Source of the DNA: Moryella indoligenes
GTDB lineage: Bacteria > Bacillota > Clostridia > Lachnospirales > Lachnospiraceae
Direction of reading: 5' to 3'
Assembly: GCF_030812885.1 (NCBI RefSeq)
Contig: NZ_JAUSTO010000008.1
Coordinates: 84,105 to 148,104 of the forward strand
Length of the DNA stretch: 64,000 bases
Shown here: positions 36,716-46,604 of the stretch, in pieces
Layout: the number at the start of each line of letters is the position of its first letter
Numbering within the stretch: position 1 is the first letter of the stretch
The notes under the pieces: generated by a model
The model's database searches: none
Told to the model about the DNA's origin: nothing
The model's input: the letters and a program-made list of their open reading frames with translations, nothing else
Made by a program: the position numbers and the translations under genes

Positions 36716-37600
36716 TCAGAGAATCTCGTAGTCCTTGTAATTCTTCTCACTCTTGACTGTCTTGTAGAGTTCCATGCACTGCTTTGCGTTGTAGCCCTTG
36801 TGAATCAGTCTGCGCAGTGCGATCACCAGTGCGGTGACATCCTCCGCATCCCATACCCAGCGGCCCATGGTAACACCGCCGCAGCCGGCGTCCAGAGCAT
36901 CTCTGGTCATAGCCATGTAGTAATCCAGCAGCGCATCTCCCTCAAGGCCCGCCGGCGTATCACCGCCCTGAATCACAACGCGGAAGGAGGAGGGAACGCA
37001 GGAGATCACCTTTGCCATGCTCTCCGGATCTCCGGTATAGGTCGTCTTCACGACATCCAGGCCGAGCTCGCAGGCGCTTCTCGCGCAGTAAGCGATATTC
37101 TCCCAGCTGGCTCTCTGATCCTTCGGTACGCTCTCGCCCTTCGGGTATACATGACCGATCAGCGGCATTCCGATCTCATCGCAGTACTCGGAGATCTCGC
37201 CAATTCTCTCGAACTGCTCATTCTGAAAATCTCCGAGGGTAATGCAGCCAAGGGATACAGCATCTGCGCCCATGCGGACTGCGGCATCAACCGATCCGAA
37301 CACTACATCGCTGGTCGGGGAAGTCGGCGCATAGTTTGAAATCTTGTGAAGAATAGAGATACCGGAACCCACATGCGGGCCCCAGCAGCGCTTCTGGATA
37401 CCGCCGGTCATGGTCATCGCATCCGGGCAGCCCGCGACGATCTTATCAATCGCGCCCTGAATATCATGAATTCCTGTCATCGGCGCGATGCCTCTGGAGG
37501 TCGCATGATCCACCGTGATGGCCATCATCTTGTTGCTCTCCGGATTTACCATTCTTGCCAGTCTGACTGCCTTGCCCATTGCATACATCGGTTCTACCAT
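36716..37600 (-). CDS. Class I aldolase, DeoC/LacD/FbaB-like (DhnA type)
   Basis: The 294-residue TIM-barrel protein resembles DhnA/LsrF-type aldolases. Key parts are ITVDHATSRG near the N terminus, GADAVSLGC, the Schiff-base Lys in LDVVKTTYTG, VVIQGGDTP and GCGGVTMGRWVW. The reaction is probably cleavage of a phosphorylated keto sugar into two three- or fewer-carbon pieces, or the reverse. It precedes the kinase gene in the operon. Confidence 0.82.
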   Translation of the reverse strand: MVEPMYAMGKAVRLARMVNPESNKMMAITVDHATSRGIAPMTGIHDIQGAIDKIVAGCPDAMTMTGGIQKRCWGPHVGSGISILHKISNYAPTSPTSDVVFGSVDAAVRMGADAVSLGCITLGDFQNEQFERIGEISEYCDEIGMPLIGHVYPKGESVPKDQRASWENIAYCARSACELGLDVVKTTYTGDPESMAKVISCVPSSFRVVIQGGDTPAGLEGDALLDYYMAMTRDALDAGCGGVTMGRWVWDAEDVTALVIALRRLIHKGYNAKQCMELYKTVKSEKNYKDYEIL

Positions 37601-37675
37601 AATTTTTCTCCTTTTATATAGACTCTCTACAGTTGATAGCTGCTTTTCCTGATACGCGATACGCCAGGTTCCTGC

Positions 37676-38725
37676 TCAGTCCTCAATGACAATCTTCAAC
37701 GCTGTTCCTGCCATGTGGAGATCCAGGGCCTCGCGGAAATCGTCCAGCTTAAACTTCTGAGATACAATCGCATCCAGATCTATCTTGCCGGTCTTCACCA
37801 TATCCGCCGCCTGAAGATAATCAATCCTCTTGTACGCAGTGCTTCCGGTAATATTCAACTCATTGTAGTGAATAACGCTGGGATCGAATTCGCTGATCTT
37901 CCCCTTCGGGAAGCCCGCGAAGAGGCACACTGTTCCACCCTTTTTTGCAAGCTTGAAGGTGGAATCGATCAGAGCGTTCACGCCGATCGCCATAACAATG
38001 CGGTCCACCCCCTCTTCTGCTGTCTCCTCCATAATCGCCGCATGCAGATCCTCATTCTTTGAATCTACCACACGGCTTGCGCCGAGCTTCAGTGCCAGCT
38101 CACGCTTCTCCGCATCCAGCTCAGAGACGATGACCTTCTTCGCCCCGGCAATCAGAGAGAGCTGCAGGTGCATCAGACCTATCGGCCCCGCGCCAATAAT
38201 CAGCACGGTATCATTAAAGCCCGTCCCCGTGTTGCGAAGACCGCGGATGCAGCATGCCAACGGCTCGATGAGAGCTCCCGCGGCAAAGCTCACGCTCTCC
38301 GGAAGCTTCACGACATTTCCGCTCTCAATACAGACATCCGGAATTCGGATATACTCCTCAAAGCCGCCATTGAACTCATAGCCGATAGCCTTGCGATTCA
38401 TGCAGGCATTCTCACGGCCGGAAAGACAGGCGGAGCAGTGTCCGCAGGGAATTACATTTGCGATGGCAACCTTTTCTCCGACCTCATAGCCCCGGACATT
38501 TTTTCCGACCTCCTCAATCAGACCGCAGATCTCATGTCCGACAACGGAATCCGGACGAACCCCCTTGGTCTTTGCACCGGTGAAAATCCTCTTATCTGTG
38601 CCGCAGAGTGCCGCCGCCTTCATCTTCAGGAGAATATCTCCATCTCCGCAAACCGGTTTTTCGATATCCATGACTTCATAGTTGTTAGGATAATTCTCAG
38701 GACCGTGTAAAATAACTGCCTTCAT
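37676..38725 (-). CDS. Zinc-dependent medium-chain alcohol/polyol dehydrogenase
   Basis: The 349-residue enzyme has the catalytic zinc site (CGTDKRIF, GHEICGLIEE), the structural zinc loop CGHCSACLSGRENAC and a Rossmann motif VLIIGAGPIGLMHLQL. It resembles sorbitol/threonine dehydrogenases. It is the first gene of the operon, right after the predicted promoter, and probably oxidises a secondary alcohol of the growth substrate with NAD. Confidence 0.9.
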   Translation of the reverse strand: MKAVILHGPENYPNNYEVMDIEKPVCGDGDILLKMKAAALCGTDKRIFTGAKTKGVRPDSVVGHEICGLIEEVGKNVRGYEVGEKVAIANVIPCGHCSACLSGRENACMNRKAIGYEFNGGFEEYIRIPDVCIESGNVVKLPESVSFAAGALIEPLACCIRGLRNTGTGFNDTVLIIGAGPIGLMHLQLSLIAGAKKVIVSELDAEKRELALKLGASRVVDSKNEDLHAAIMEETAEEGVDRIVMAIGVNALIDSTFKLAKKGGTVCLFAGFPKGKISEFDPSVIHYNELNITGSTAYKRIDYLQAADMVKTGKIDLDAIVSQKFKLDDFREALDLHMAGTALKIVIED

Positions 38726-38795
38726 CTTTCGCTCTCCTCCCGATCAAGCGATCTTAGCTGTTTCATGTAATAATATTTCTTTATTTCTTGAAATT

Positions 38796-38824
38796 ATATT
38801 AGTTCTTTAGAAATATTATTTCAA
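38796..38824 (-). promoter_or_regulatory. Promoter and candidate RpiR operator of the catabolic operon
   Basis: TTGAAA (38819-38824) and TAATAT (38796-38801) are 17 bp apart on the minus strand; a perfect TATAAT overlaps at 38793-38798. The imperfect palindrome GAAATAATATTTC (38810-38822) covers the -35 edge and spacer, a suitable operator site for the upstream RpiR-type regulator. Confidence 0.55.
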
Positions 38825-38914
38825 GTCTTTTCTTTTATTTTTGAAATTTTTGGTTATAGTGTTAAAGCTAAGTCATGATTTTTGTAACATTTTTTCAGAC
38901 GGCGGCGTCAAAAC

Positions 38915-38951
38915 GGGAGATGCCGCCCATTCTCCAGGACCTGCATCTCCC
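38915..38951 (-). terminator. Terminator of the rpiR-type gene
   Basis: GGGAGATGC pairs with GCATCTCCC (38943-38951 and 38915-38923), followed on the minus strand by CGTTTTG. Together with the promoter it accounts for the 301-bp gap. Confidence 0.6.
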
Positions 38952-39026
38952 GCACCTGCACTTTATTCTATTCGTTTCCATCTCCACAGAGCGCAAGCAA
39001 TCTGCGTCCTCTCTCTGTTTTACTGA

Positions 39027-39872
39027 TCAGTACTTGCTCTCTGAGGTAGCTTCTCTCGTCCGTCCTATCATCTGATTGAATTTTTCATAGTCATAGAAGG
39101 CCACATTATTTACAATGGCATCTATGATGGCCAGCTGCGCAATTCTGGTGCTGATGGATTCAGACTGAAATATCGTTTCATCATAGGCTGAGCACAGCAC
39201 ATCATTTACCAGCCGCCCCAGCGGAGACTTTACCTGACTGATGATGCCGATGCAGTATGCTCCGTTCTTCTTCGCCGCCTTCATGCAGTTCACCACATGG
39301 TAGTTGCTGCCCGAAAAGGAAATACACACTGCGACATCTCCCCTGGTCAGGAGCGCTGAAGACATGAGCTGCAGATCGATATCATCGTGCGCGATCGCTG
39401 TCATCCCGATCTTCAGGAACTTATGCTGCGCATCCTTGGCCACAACGTGACTTCCTCCTGTGGCAAAAAAGGCCAGACGCTTCGCCCTGTATATCTTTTC
39501 TGCCACCCGTTTCATTATCTCCAGGTCCAGGCCCAGCAGGGTTCGGTTCAGAACATTGATCTCAGAGGTAAAGACCTTGCGGCACACAGTCTCAACATTA
39601 TCCCCCTTCTCCAGGATGGGGTCGAACTGCTTCTCTACCGGAACCAGATCCCGCGCCGCATTCATTTTGAAATCTGTAAAGCCCCGATAGCCTACACTCT
39701 TGCAGAAGCGCACCACCGTCGCGTCCGAAACATTTGCGTTTTTTGCGAGCTCGGAGACATTGTAGTACAGCACCTCCTCATAGTGCGTCAGTATATATTG
39801 CGCAAGTCGTGTCTCCTTACTTGTGAGCTGCGGCAGCCTCCCCATAATAATCTCTCTGCAATCTCCTACCAT
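39027..39872 (-). CDS. RpiR/MurR family transcriptional regulator
   Basis: The 281-residue regulator has an N-terminal helix-turn-helix (residues about 10-75, LTSKETRLAQYILTHYEEV and ELAKNANVSDATVVRFCKSVG) and a C-terminal SIS sugar-phosphate-binding domain (FFATGGSHVVAKDAQHKFLKIG, CISFSGSNYHVV). Such proteins respond to phosphorylated sugars. It is upstream of, and in the same direction as, the dehydrogenase-aldolase-kinase-TRAP genes and is their probable regulator. Confidence 0.92.
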   Translation of the reverse strand: MVGDCREIIMGRLPQLTSKETRLAQYILTHYEEVLYYNVSELAKNANVSDATVVRFCKSVGYRGFTDFKMNAARDLVPVEKQFDPILEKGDNVETVCRKVFTSEINVLNRTLLGLDLEIMKRVAEKIYRAKRLAFFATGGSHVVAKDAQHKFLKIGMTAIAHDDIDLQLMSSALLTRGDVAVCISFSGSNYHVVNCMKAAKKNGAYCIGIISQVKSPLGRLVNDVLCSAYDETIFQSESISTRIAQLAIIDAIVNNVAFYDYEKFNQMIGRTREATSESKY

Positions 39873-39982
39873 AGCCCCTCCTCTGTTTTGTCACTGACTG
39901 TAAGAATAGCTCTTGCGCCAGTATAGCATTCATGAAATTTTATTTCAACGAGGAGTGACGCAAGCCCTTAAACTACACCTTT

Positions 39983-40462
39983 TCACGGAAGCACGAGGAC
40001 GCTCTGTCCCGCAACCTGTGTCTCGCTCAGCTTTGCACTGGCCTCGATGTCCGGGAATATCAGGCAGCGCTGCCCTTCCTTCAGTGCAGTCAGAGAGACT
40101 GCCTCATCTCTCCCGTAGGTCTTCAGCTCTGTCTCTCTCTGGAAATTCCAGGTGAGGCCGGAGCTGTCCAACAGAGCAAACGCTCCCCCATCCTTTTCAC
40201 CGACTCTTCGCACCACAACATATTCCGGAACCTGCATATCCTGCATGTTGCGGTACACTGCATAAGCTGTGACCTGAATCTCTGCTCCCTCACCGTCATG
40301 GAAAACCTCCGTGCCGGCCTTGATCTTCTGTCCGACCGCGAGCTCTCCTGCGGAGAAGCTCAATCGACGGACGGCTTTTGTGCTGCCCCAAAAGTTAGCT
40401 GCGGTCAGCTTGCGCTCCGCAACATACTGTTTGTGTCTCAGCTTTTCCAATTCTTCGCTCAT
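39983..40462 (-). CDS. Hypothetical protein next to the restriction-modification island
   Basis: I do not recognise this 159-residue protein. The ATG of MSEELEKLRHKQYVAERKL follows AGGAGA and lies after the hsd terminator; a longer ORF start runs through the terminator and is rejected. The protein has a charged N-terminal helix, then a beta-rich, Val-rich middle (SAGELAVGQKIKAGTEVFHDGEGAE within two strands) and a C terminus ending in VLVLP. No membrane segment, signal peptide or metal motif is seen. It lies between rpiR and hsdR and could belong to either the host or the island. Confidence 0.6.
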   Translation of the reverse strand: MSEELEKLRHKQYVAERKLTAANFWGSTKAVRRLSFSAGELAVGQKIKAGTEVFHDGEGAEIQVTAYAVYRNMQDMQVPEYVVVRRVGEKDGGAFALLDSSGLTWNFQRETELKTYGRDEAVSLTALKEGQRCLIFPDIEASAKLSETQVAGQSVLVLP

Positions 40463-40495
40463 AGGCAACTTCTCCTTTCTGATAATGGGCAAAAC

Positions 40496-40529
40496 AAAAG
40501 CGACCAACTTTTTACGGTTGATCGCCTTT
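40496..40529 (-). terminator. Terminator of the hsd operon
   Basis: A 13-bp stem with two G-T pairs (40496-40508 with 40517-40529) starts 15 bp after the hsdR stop and is followed on the minus strand by GTTTTG. Confidence 0.7.
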
Positions 40530-40543
40530 GGCTTGGGCATTAT

Positions 40544-43500
40544 TTAATTGTCTTTTGCTCCATACGGTGCAGATTCTTCAGCTACCATCTGATAGCTTGG
40601 CTCGGTTTCGTAAACGACAGGCTTTTCCTGTTCTTCCGCTCTAAATTCGGCAATTCCAAGTCCGAAGTATTTCTCGAAAAAGGCTTTCAGCTTTTCGATA
40701 ACACCTTGCTTTTTCTTGGCTCTGCCACCACCGCCGAAGCGTGAAACCGGGGGCATGAGCTTGTCGATTTCTGTTCCTGTCGTTTTGAATGCTCCGTCAC
40801 GGAACGCATTATCAACAAACTTTCTGGTTTCTTCCGACTTCAACTTTTCGCTTGTGATGATCTCGGTCAAATCACTCTCTTCCTGTTCCAGAACAAAGCG
40901 CCGCCAGTCCGTAGTGACCTGCGTATCCACATTGACATGGCTGATAAATGCTTCGATAAGATCCTTCTTGCTGCGAAGCTGTATGCTTGCATCAACTGCT
41001 TTGCGGATGGAAGCAAGGATTTCTTTATCTTTACAGTTGCCGTCGTGATATTTTTCAACCAACATCAATATGTAGTCGATATTGATTTCCACCTGCTTAA
41101 TCAGTTCAATTTCAAATTCAATATCGTCCGTAATATCCTCTTTTTCAGCATCTTCCTTTCTGCGGTACTTGTCATAGAGGTCAAGATAGATACTCTGATA
41201 ATCCTGCAAATCTCGTGCGGCAATGCTGTCCATTTCTGTAAACTGGTCAAAGGACGACAGAATATTTCTCATACTGAGAATTGTGCCGAACAGTCCGATA
41301 AAGTCCTTCTCTGCCTGTTCTCCGACAATCTGAGTACCAAGAGGGAATTCCGTTTCCAGTTTTTCAAGCAGGTCAACATAGCCCGGATGATATTTCCCGT
41401 GGTTATCCTCGTAGCCGTTCCAGTAATCATTGAAGCTCTTGAGCAGAACAATGCCGCTTGCATTCTTATCTCCAAAGAGAGCGATTGCATCATCCGTAGC
41501 CTTCTGCAAATCACGGAAGCAGACAATGTTGCCGTAGGTTTTAACGGAATTCAAGATGCGATTGGTTCTGGAATAGGCTTGAATCAGCCCGTGCATTTTG
41601 AGATTCTTGTCCACCCACAGGGTATTCAGTGTGGTCGCATCAAAACCCGTGAGGAACATATTTACAACGATCAGCAAATCCACTTCCCGGTTCTTCACTC
41701 GCATGGACAAGTCTTTGTAGTAGTTCTGGAACTTGTCCGAGGAAGTATCAAAGTTGGTGTTGAATGCATCGTTGTAATCCTGAATCGCACTATCAAGGAA
41801 ATCACGGGAGGTCTGGTCGAGGGTGTCGGTATCAAAGCCTTCCTCTTGCAGAACATCTTCGGGGTCATCCTCATTTGCAGAACAACTGAAAATCGTTGCG
41901 ATGGTAAACTGACGGTGATTCTCCGCAATCTGCCGCTGAAACTCCTTGTAATACTTCATCGCCATGGGAATGGAGCTAACAGCAAACATGGCATTGAAGC
42001 CCGCCATCCGCTTGCCCTTCAAGGAATAGAAGCTGTTGCGTTTGGTTTTCTGGTCAAAATGCTCCAGCGTGTATTTAACGATTTCCCGAATACGCTCTGG
42101 CGCACCCATTGCCCGTTCAATGTCGATTGCTGAAACATTCTTGTCCTTGATATTCTCTTTTTCCTTGACCGTATTCACATAGTCAATGCGGAACGGAAGC
42201 ACATTGCCGTCATTGATGGCATCCACGATGGTATAGGTGTGGAGCTGATCGCCAAAGGTCTGCGGCGTGGTCAGCAGCTCCATGTGCTTGCCTTTTCCTG
42301 CATTGGCGGCGAAAATCGGTGTGCCTGTAAAGCCGAACAGATGATACTTCTTGAACGCCTTGATAATTTTGGCGTGCATATCTCCGAACTGGCTGCGGTG
42401 GCACTCGTCAAAGATGATAACACAATGCTTGTTGAACACTTCGTGTCCCTTGTTTTTTGTGATAAAATTGTCCAGCTTCTGGATGGTGGTGATGATGATT
42501 TTATACTGGTGGTAGCCGCCTTTTTCGTCCCTGTCCTCAAGCTGCCTTTGCAACACTCTGGTAGAAGCGTTGCTGTTGGCAGAGCCTTTTTCAAAGCGGT
42601 CATATTCCTTCATGGTCTGATAGTCCAGGTCTTTTCGATCCACCACAAACAGAACCTTGTCCACATAAGGAAGTGCAGAAGCAAGCTGTGCCGTCTTGAA
42701 GGAAGTCAGGGTTTTGCCGCTTCCTGTGGTGTGCCAGATGTATCCTCCGGCATCCAGTGTTCCCATCTTCTTGTAGTTGGTGGATACCTCGATGCGGTTC
42801 AGGATGCGCTCGGTAGCTGCAATCTGATAGGGACGCATGACCATCAGAATTTCTTCCGTTGTGAAAACACAATACTTGGTCAGCACATTCAGAATGGTGT
42901 GCTTGGCAAGGAAGGTTTTTGTAAAATCAATCAGGTCGGCAATCACCTTATTGTTGCCGTCTGCCCAGAAGGAAGTAAACTCAAAGCTGTTGCTGGTTTT
43001 CTTCGATTTCTGTTTTGCAGATTCGCCCATTTCCTTGATATGGCTGTTTCGGGTAGTGTTGGAGTAATACTTGGTGTGCGTTCCGTTGGATATAATGAAA
43101 ATCTGCACATACTCGTACAAGCCGCTCGCCGCCCAAAAGCTGTCTCTCTGGTAGCGCTTGATCTGGTTAAAGGCTTCCCGGATGGCAACGCCCCGGCGCT
43201 TCAGCTCCACATGGACAAGGGGCAGTCCGTTGACCAGAATCGTCACATCATAGCGTGTATCGTGCTTGCCCTCAGATTCCTCATACTGGTTGATGACCTG
43301 TAAGCGGTTGTTGTGAATATTCTTTTTGTCGATGAGCTGAATATTCTTAGAAGTTCCATCATCCCTGCGGAGTACCTTTACATGATCCGTCTGAATGGTG
43401 CGGCTCTTTTCAACGATGCCCTCGTTGGCATTGGCAAGGGTCTCCGTGAAGAAACACTTCCATTCGCTGTCAGTAAAGGTGTAATCGTTCAAAAGCTCCA

Positions 43501-43699
43501 ACTGCCGTCTGAGGTTGGTGATCAGACTGCTCTCGTCATGGATAGTAAGGTACTCATACCCTTGCGTGGTCAGCAGCCGGATGAACTCTTTTTCAAGAGC
43601 CGCTTCGCTCTGAAAGCTGTCAGAGCGTGAGCTTTCCGGCGTATATTCAGCGACCACGGTGCTCTCATTGCTTGCGGCAATGATGTTATAAGCGCTCAT
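40544..43699 (-). CDS. hsdR: Type I restriction enzyme, R subunit (HsdR)
   Basis: The 1051-residue motor-nuclease cuts unmodified DNA after translocation. An N-terminal PD-(D/E)xK nuclease is visible as D151, and E165-L-K167 in VHVELKRRG. The SF2 helicase has Walker A HTTGSGKT at 323-330, DECHR at about 431-435, FGFTGTP (motif III region) and LLIVVNMFLTGFDATTLNTLWVD later. The C-terminal third is the helical HsdM-binding part. The protein looks like the EcoR124I (type IC) group. AGGAGG precedes the ATG, 20 bp after the hsdS' stop. Confidence 0.95.
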   Translation of the reverse strand: MSAYNIIAASNESTVVAEYTPESSRSDSFQSEAALEKEFIRLLTTQGYEYLTIHDESSLITNLRRQLELLNDYTFTDSEWKCFFTETLANANEGIVEKSRTIQTDHVKVLRRDDGTSKNIQLIDKKNIHNNRLQVINQYEESEGKHDTRYDVTILVNGLPLVHVELKRRGVAIREAFNQIKRYQRDSFWAASGLYEYVQIFIISNGTHTKYYSNTTRNSHIKEMGESAKQKSKKTSNSFEFTSFWADGNNKVIADLIDFTKTFLAKHTILNVLTKYCVFTTEEILMVMRPYQIAATERILNRIEVSTNYKKMGTLDAGGYIWHTTGSGKTLTSFKTAQLASALPYVDKVLFVVDRKDLDYQTMKEYDRFEKGSANSNASTRVLQRQLEDRDEKGGYHQYKIIITTIQKLDNFITKNKGHEVFNKHCVIIFDECHRSQFGDMHAKIIKAFKKYHLFGFTGTPIFAANAGKGKHMELLTTPQTFGDQLHTYTIVDAINDGNVLPFRIDYVNTVKEKENIKDKNVSAIDIERAMGAPERIREIVKYTLEHFDQKTKRNSFYSLKGKRMAGFNAMFAVSSIPMAMKYYKEFQRQIAENHRQFTIATIFSCSANEDDPEDVLQEEGFDTDTLDQTSRDFLDSAIQDYNDAFNTNFDTSSDKFQNYYKDLSMRVKNREVDLLIVVNMFLTGFDATTLNTLWVDKNLKMHGLIQAYSRTNRILNSVKTYGNIVCFRDLQKATDDAIALFGDKNASGIVLLKSFNDYWNGYEDNHGKYHPGYVDLLEKLETEFPLGTQIVGEQAEKDFIGLFGTILSMRNILSSFDQFTEMDSIAARDLQDYQSIYLDLYDKYRRKEDAEKEDITDDIEFEIELIKQVEINIDYILMLVEKYHDGNCKDKEILASIRKAVDASIQLRSKKDLIEAFISHVNVDTQVTTDWRRFVLEQEESDLTEIITSEKLKSEETRKFVDNAFRDGAFKTTGTEIDKLMPPVSRFGGGGRAKKKQGVIEKLKAFFEKYFGLGIAEFRAEEQEKPVVYETEPSYQMVAEESAPYGAKDN

Positions 43700-43718
43700 G
43701 CAGCATCCTCCTTGTTTT

Positions 43719-44318
43719 TTATTTTTGCTGAAAACTCAGCAGTTTATCTCGGTAATATTCGTATTGCTTGGTTCGTGCTTCAATCTCGGCAGGCAAACCG
43801 GAATTCAGATCGTTGCAAAGAGTGTCAAAGCGGTCAAGAATTCCTACGATGCGTTTCTGCTCGTTAATGGATGGCACAGTAATTTTTGCTTTGCTGATAT
43901 TATCATTATATAGCCTTGCGATTGTTCCACCAGTGGACACATTCCACGGTTGCAGTTGGTAGTAGTAATATAGATAGCGGTTCAGAACAACGCTCTCATC
44001 ATTCGCAATCCAAACGATGTTGGAGTCTTGATAGTAAGCATCCTCTCCGTTAAAAATAACCGTTCTACCGATTGTCCCGGCAGCAGAAATCAGAATATCG
44101 CCCTTTCTCGGATAAGCGTAGGCTGCTCTATATTCCTCAAATTTTTCTCTGGAGATATAGGCATCCGGCTCTTTGCCGAAGGTTCCAATCTTAAAGAAAG
44201 GTACATCACCAGTAGTGCTTGTTTCAGCTTTCATGATTCGCTTGCACATGGAAACCTTTCCAATGGTACCAAGTTCAATACAAACATAACCAAAAACATA
44301 TTGACAAAGCAGAATCAA
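43719..44318 (-). CDS. Out-of-frame third target-recognition module of HsdS (hsdS')
   Basis: This 199-codon frame encodes one target-recognition domain plus a conserved helix: ELGTIGKVSMCKRIMKAE, TTGDVPFFKIGTFG, YPRKGDILISAAGTIGRT, DSNIVWIANDE and a final INEQKRIVGILDRFD / LPAEIEARTKQYEYYRDKLL. The frame is open at its 5' end through the 4-bp repeat: the first start-like codon is a TTG at 44318 with no ribosome site, inside the domain's lead-in. It is therefore best read as the 3' part of hsdS that is out of frame in this copy. Loss of one 4-bp unit, or gain of two, would join it to the upstream HsdS. Independent translation as a half-subunit cannot be excluded. Confidence 0.85.
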   Translation of the reverse strand: MILLCQYVFGYVCIELGTIGKVSMCKRIMKAETSTTGDVPFFKIGTFGKEPDAYISREKFEEYRAAYAYPRKGDILISAAGTIGRTVIFNGEDAYYQDSNIVWIANDESVVLNRYLYYYYQLQPWNVSTGGTIARLYNDNISKAKITVPSINEQKRIVGILDRFDTLCNDLNSGLPAEIEARTKQYEYYRDKLLSFQQK

Positions 44319-44322
44319 GCCA

Positions 44323-45509
<1,187 letters not shown>

Positions 45510-45513
<4 letters not shown>

Positions 45514-46604
45514 TCGTCCTCACCCTCCTTTCCGGTTTCCGTTTCAATCGCTTCCGGCAAACTCGGCGCTGCTTCTTCCAGCAATATCCTGTCGAAGTCG
45601 CTTTGATACAACTGATCCTGCACGATGCGATATTTTTCAAACTCGCTCAGGGCGTGGCTTTTTGCCAGCTCTGCGGAGATTTTTCCGGCATCTTGTAATA
45701 CATCTCTGTCCCAAACCTTCAAAAAACCATTCAGCCGTGCTTCCCAATCTGCCATTGTCATGGGAATGTGTCGCTCTGCCTGTGCTTCTGCCAGATCCAG
45801 ATATGCCGAAACAATGCGTCCCAACTGGGAAAGCTCCTTTTCGGTCAAATAGTTTTTCGCTGCCACAACGTCATAGGCATGAATTTTACTTTTGGGCGAA
45901 CCGTCCCATGTGGTAAGCCCCATATGCTCCTTTTCCGCATCCGCTCGGTTATAGATAACCTCGGCTGCCGTTTGCCCATGAACACTGTAATGCAATTTGT
46001 TTTGTACCGCTGCAAAAAAGCGTTTTGTAGCCGCTGCAGAAGGGTCGTAGTCCAAAGCCGTGGCATAAATATCGGTAATTTTCTGATAAAATTTTCGTTC
46101 TGAAAGACGAATCTCACGGATTTTTTCCAGTTGCTTTTCAAAGTATTCTTTTGTCAGCACCGTTCCGCTGTTTTTCAGACGGTCATCGTCCATAACCCAA
46201 CCTTGAATGGTGTAATCTTTTACAATCTGGTTTGCCCATTTTCTAAACTGCACCGCTCGCTCGTTATTCACCTTGAAGCCAACCGAAATAATCATTTGCA
46301 GATTATAATGATTTACTTCGCGGGCAACCTGACGGGAACCTTCCGTTTGAACTATCCGATATTTTCGGATAGTTGCCGATTTCTCCAATTCTGAATCGGA
46401 ATATATTTTTTTAATATGGTCATTGATGGTTCGTACATCCACATCATACAAAGAAGCCATCATTTTTTGCGTCAGCCAGATATTTTCATCTTCATAACGC
46501 ATCTCTATGCTTTTTTCGTCTGCGCCTGTGGAGGCAACAAATGTCAGATATTCCGCAGTGGAGGAACGAACAATGCTGATTTCACGCTTGTCCTTCTTCA
46601 TCAT
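45510..46604 (-). CDS. rhuM: RhuM-family protein in the hsd operon
   Basis: The 364-residue protein matches the RhuM (virulence_RhuM) family: ENIWLTQKMMASLYDVDVRTIN near residue 40, EVNHYNLQMIISVGFKVNNERAVQFRKWAN, and HYSVHGQTAAEVIYNRADAEKEHMGL later. The N-terminal part resembles a KilA-N/Fic-like DNA-binding or death-on-curing adaptor region. Its biochemical role is not known; rhuM genes are often inside type I operons. It overlaps both hsdM and hsdS by ATGA, so it is made at similar levels to them. Confidence 0.88.
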
